Of a DNA stretch of 34,381 nucleotides, positions 31,966 through 34,381 are shown piece after piece. Origin of the DNA: Verrucomicrobiia bacterium (lineage in GTDB: Bacteria; Zixibacteria; MSB-5A5; DSPP01); contig DATLYY010000036.1 of NCBI GenBank assembly GCA_035574275.1, forward strand, positions 1 to 34,381. The letters are read 5' to 3'. The translations under genes were made by a program, and so were the position numbers. The notes under the pieces were generated by a model that had not been told where the DNA came from, made no database searches, and was given only the letters and a program-made list of their open reading frames with translations. How positions within the stretch are numbered: the stretch's first letter is position 1; each line of letters begins with the position of its first letter.

Positions 31966-33525
31966 CTAACAGGGCGGTGAAACCGAAAGAAAGAAAATCT
32001 GCAAAAGAATCACCACATCCGTCGGCGAAATCGTTCCATTGCAGTTCAAATCCCCGGCCGCAGGCGCCGCCGGGAACGGCGTTCCATTAAACGTAAAATT
32101 CAGCATCAAAACCACATCCGCCAAGGTCATTACCCCGTCTAAATTCAAATCTCCTTTGAGGATGGGGAGGGGAGAATATTTTATAGTAGCAAAGTCGTAA
32201 TCATAGGGTGTAGAGCTTCCGATGCTTCTTCCCGTGACAACTATATTTCCACTTCGGTCTATTGAAATTGCCCAGGCTTCATCAACAGAGTTGAGAGAGC
32301 TGTTGTACCGTTTCTCCCAAAGCAAATTTCCATTTGTGTCATATTTCAACAAAATGTAATCTCGGTTAGTGCCGTTTCCTACACTCGTACCGGCAACATA
32401 AACATTACCAGCACTATCAACCCTTAACCCATATCCTGCATCGTAGCCGTTTCCCGGCCCATTGAAATGTTGCACCCAAAGCTCATTGCCCAGTGAATCG
32501 TACTTGAATGTGGTGATGTCTCCATCTGTTCCAATTCCACGGCTGAAGCCGGTTACAAGTACATTACCCTCTTTGTCAAAGTCAATTGCAACAGCCCAAT
32601 CATCATCGTTTGCAGGCCCGTTAAAGCGCGCTGACCAAAGTAGCTTACCCTGCCCGTCATATTTAATTATAGTGTAATCTATTTTAGTAACACTGTCTTC
32701 CATTCCGCCACAGACGTAAACATTTCCCTGAGAGTCCAGTTTAAGATCGGTCGGGCCATTAGAATAACTCGTTTGCCACCTAATGGTATCCCTCAACCAG
32801 AGCTCGTTGCCCATTGAGTCGTATTTAATCGTGACCCATTGCACTCCCCCAGAAAGGTTCGTCCAATTTGTATGGCCGCTCACATACGCATTGCCATTTT
32901 TATCAACAGCAATCAGGTGACCGTGATCACCGTTGTGCTGGGGGTTGTCATAGCGTACAACCCAAAGCTGATTGCCGTTTGAATCGTATTTAACAGTTGC
33001 GTAATCGCGGTCGGTGCCTGCTCCTACACTAAGCCCTGTGACATAAACAAAGCCTTCTTCATCGACACAAACGTCGGTGGCCCAGTCTTCACCATTGCCG
33101 GGGCCGTTGTAACGAGCCGTCCAAAGCTGACTTCCCTGAGAATCATATTTTATAGTGAAGTAGTCGTTATAACTTATCCCGGTAACATATACATTACCCC
33201 TTTTGTCTAATACAAGAGCTTCCGGTGAATCCGTCCCGCTATTAATCGAACTGCTATGTCGCCGAATCCAAACTTCATTGCCATGTCGGTCATATTTTAT
33301 TGTGGCAAAGTCAAGGTCGCTATTATTTCCCAGACCAAAACTGAAACCGGTAACATATATATTGCCGCTATCGTCAACTACCAACCCTTTAGCCTGTTCT
33401 TCTTTACCCGCGGGTCCATTGTAACGCCGCACCCAGGCGGTATCGACTTGGCAAAAAGCGGAAAGAGGAAATGCCAAAATGCCGAAAAATAAGGCGACTG
33501 AAATTTTCTTTGCAAAGCGGCGCAT
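31966..33525 (-). CDS. Secreted SBBP-repeat beta-propeller protein with dockerin-like C-terminus
   Basis: The 519-aa product has a signal peptide (FAKKISVALFFGILAFPLSAFC). Eight or so SBBP-type repeats of about 50-55 aa follow. Each reads roughly 'W-x-R-(R/Y)-(H/Y)-(N/S)...D.x-G-N-(V/I)-Y-V-(T/A)-G...D-Y-x-T-(I/V)-K-Y-D-S-x-G-(N/Q)-x-L-W', for example YATVKYDSNGNQLWVVRY and EGFVYVTGLS. They are predicted to form a beta-propeller. The last 62 residues hold two Ca-binding loops (GDLNLDGVMT and GDLNCNGTIS), each followed by a DVV helix, as in dockerin type I and in the 24522 protein. ATG 33525 is preferred; a TTG at 33534 is in frame. The gene is convergent with lon. Confidence 0.88.
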   Translation of the reverse strand: MRRFAKKISVALFFGILAFPLSAFCQVDTAWVRRYNGPAGKEEQAKGLVVDDSGNIYVTGFSFGLGNNSDLDFATIKYDRHGNEVWIRRHSSSINSGTDSPEALVLDKRGNVYVTGISYNDYFTIKYDSQGSQLWTARYNGPGNGEDWATDVCVDEEGFVYVTGLSVGAGTDRDYATVKYDSNGNQLWVVRYDNPQHNGDHGHLIAVDKNGNAYVSGHTNWTNLSGGVQWVTIKYDSMGNELWLRDTIRWQTSYSNGPTDLKLDSQGNVYVCGGMEDSVTKIDYTIIKYDGQGKLLWSARFNGPANDDDWAVAIDFDKEGNVLVTGFSRGIGTDGDITTFKYDSLGNELWVQHFNGPGNGYDAGYGLRVDSAGNVYVAGTSVGNGTNRDYILLKYDTNGNLLWEKRYNSSLNSVDEAWAISIDRSGNIVVTGRSIGSSTPYDYDFATIKYSPLPILKGDLNLDGVMTLADVVLMLNFTFNGTPFPAAPAAGDLNCNGTISPTDVVILLQIFFLSVSPPC

Positions 33526-33600
33526 CTCTTTCAAATTATCGGCAAAACCACCCCCCTAAATCACCCACCCATTTTTCTGTCCCCCTGCCTTCTCGTTTTT

Positions 33601-33804
33601 GTAGGGGCGAGGTCTCCTCGCCCGGGCGGTGCGGGGTGTACGAATCTCTAATCTCCAGTCTCTAATCTCTGCCTTATCTGTAGAGGCGAACCTTGTGTTC
33701 GCCCGTAGGGGCACGTTGCTACGTGCCCTTTCGTTTTGTCCCCTCCTTACGAAGGAGGGGATTAAGGGGAGGTTGCATTTGTAGGGGTACAATATATTGT
33801 GCCC
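33601..33804. repeat. Cluster of GTAGGGGC-type and related palindromes
   Basis: Members are GGGCGAGG/CCTCGCCC (33605-33623), GGCGAAC/GTTCGCC (33685-33703), GGGCACGT/ACGTGCCC (33709-33728), CCCCTCCTT/AAGGAGGGG (33740-33760) and GGGTACAAT/ATTGTGCCC (33785-33804). Most begin G-T-A-G-G-G-G and end C-C-C-G. Reading frames here are broken and none looks coding. Confidence 0.7.
33641..33671. repeat. 31-bp direct repeat, copy 1
   Basis: A CT/AAT-rich unit beginning CGAATCTCTAATCTCCAG. A second copy with one mismatch lies at 33934-33964 in the same orientation. Confidence 0.75.
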
Positions 33805-33933
33805 GCTTTTCTCATCAGCAAATTCACTACAACTTCAGAGTGAATTTCGCAGGGCGGGCCTTTAGTAGAGGGACGCGGCTGAGGCCAACCCCCAAACCGC
33901 CATCCCTCTTTTACAGGGGTTGTGAGGTGGGGA

Positions 33934-33964
33934 CGAATCTCTAATCTCCAGTCTCCAATCTCTG
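33934..33964. repeat. 31-bp direct repeat, copy 2
   Basis: This matches 33641-33671 at 30 of 31 positions. The intervening ~260 bp contain palindromes but no gene. Confidence 0.75.
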
Positions 33965-34315
33965 TCGTGCATCGGGTCGGCTCGGCGCATCTGGCGTGTC
34001 CGGGCCGAACCCCAAAAGGATAAGGGAGCCGGTATGGCAAAGAACACGGATTCCCCACCCTTTCGGGGTTGATTTCCTCCATTGCCTGGGGGAAAGGACA
34101 GCCGCTTTTTTGTGGCCAAACCCCCGCTTCTCCTTGAAAGGGTTGGGCGGATTAGACCAGACCTGCGCCCGCGCGGAGTCCGTCGCGCGCGGACAGAACA
34201 ACTACACAGACGGCCGCATGGAGAGGACCTATCATATAAAATGTCCCGTCTCCACTTTCACGGCTGTTTTAAAACCCGAGCACGTAAAAGAAAAGAAACA
34301 AAAAAAGGAAAGGCG
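33965..34315. other. Intergenic region with no recognisable gene
   Basis: Open frames of 78-120 codons exist on both strands, but all are of low complexity (Arg/Pro/Gly-rich) and lack ribosome binding sites and family motifs. I see no tRNA, CRISPR or mobile-element ends. Confidence 0.5.
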
Positions 34316-34341
34316 TAGGGGCAGCCCCAACGGCCTGCCCC
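34316..34341. repeat. GTAGGGGC-type palindrome at the right edge
   Basis: GGGGCAG and CTGCCCC with a 10-base loop, beginning TAGGGGC like the elements at 31898-31960 and 33601-33804. Confidence 0.55.
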
Positions 34342-34381
34342 TCCCTCTCCTGCAATGACCTGACTTTCCCTGTTCCCCCTC

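Noticed and set aside
33996-34358. 120-codon open frame at the right edge, plus overlapping minus-strand frames
   Set aside because: No ribosome binding site, no domain, low-complexity composition, and overlap with a palindrome of the intergenic family.

Overview
This 34.4 kb window is a GC-moderate, gene-dense bacterial chromosome segment. The best guess for the host is an uncultured member of the FCB superphylum (Zixibacteria-like or a relative). This is inferred from a type IX-secretion-style C-terminal sorting domain, multi-domain HYR/PKD-like secreted giants, dockerin-type EF-hand C-termini, an SBBP-repeat protein, and intergenic 'GTAGGGGC...' palindromes. There is no rRNA or ribosomal-protein marker in the window, so the taxonomy is inference.

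Left part (1-7.7 kb): a small TPR protein, a DinB-like protein and a GYD-domain protein. A minus-strand block follows, read from right to left: a Y1/RAYT-transposase-like protein that has lost its HUH histidines, miaB, a secreted protein joining a BsuPI-like domain to an orphan FTP-PepSY propeptide, and a secreted gluzincin metallopeptidase (HExxH-x18-E). The peptidase gene is bracketed by a 32-bp perfect direct repeat that is the 3' end of the GYD gene, with a third, decayed copy just beyond. This looks like a cassette insertion or duplication scar. Next come a secreted protein and an overlapping lipoprotein, then a convergent small ferredoxin-fold-like protein.

Efflux part (7.7-17.9 kb): two export operons. 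The first encodes an RND adaptor, an RND pump and a membrane metallophosphoesterase. The second encodes a MacA-like adaptor, an ABC ATPase and two FtsX-type permeases. Both are preceded by the same promoter hexamers and spacing (TTGACG-N16-TATACT). The second also carries a TetR-type palindrome just downstream of the -10 and a 26-codon basic reading frame that overlaps the adaptor start.

Surface-protein part (17.9-28.9 kb): two paralogous Cys-rich giant secreted proteins (1476 and 1431 aa) lie on either side of a trypsin/PDZ protease that has no signal peptide. The giants share an N-terminal domain, HYR repeats, PKD-like domains and a GFWKNH domain. They end differently: the first in a T9SS-type sorting domain, the second in a dockerin-like EF-hand pair. 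Each has a long leader with several inverted repeats, and strong terminators separate the units.

Right part (28.9-34.4 kb): an hsp20-lon proteostasis operon with an inverted repeat inside its promoter spacer. Convergent to it is an SBBP beta-propeller protein with a dockerin-like C-terminus. The last ~850 bp have no convincing gene and are packed with short palindromes and a direct repeat.

The strongest candidates for something new are the peptidase plus orphan-propeptide pair inside repeat-bounded DNA, and the two giant paralogs with swapped C-terminal anchors.
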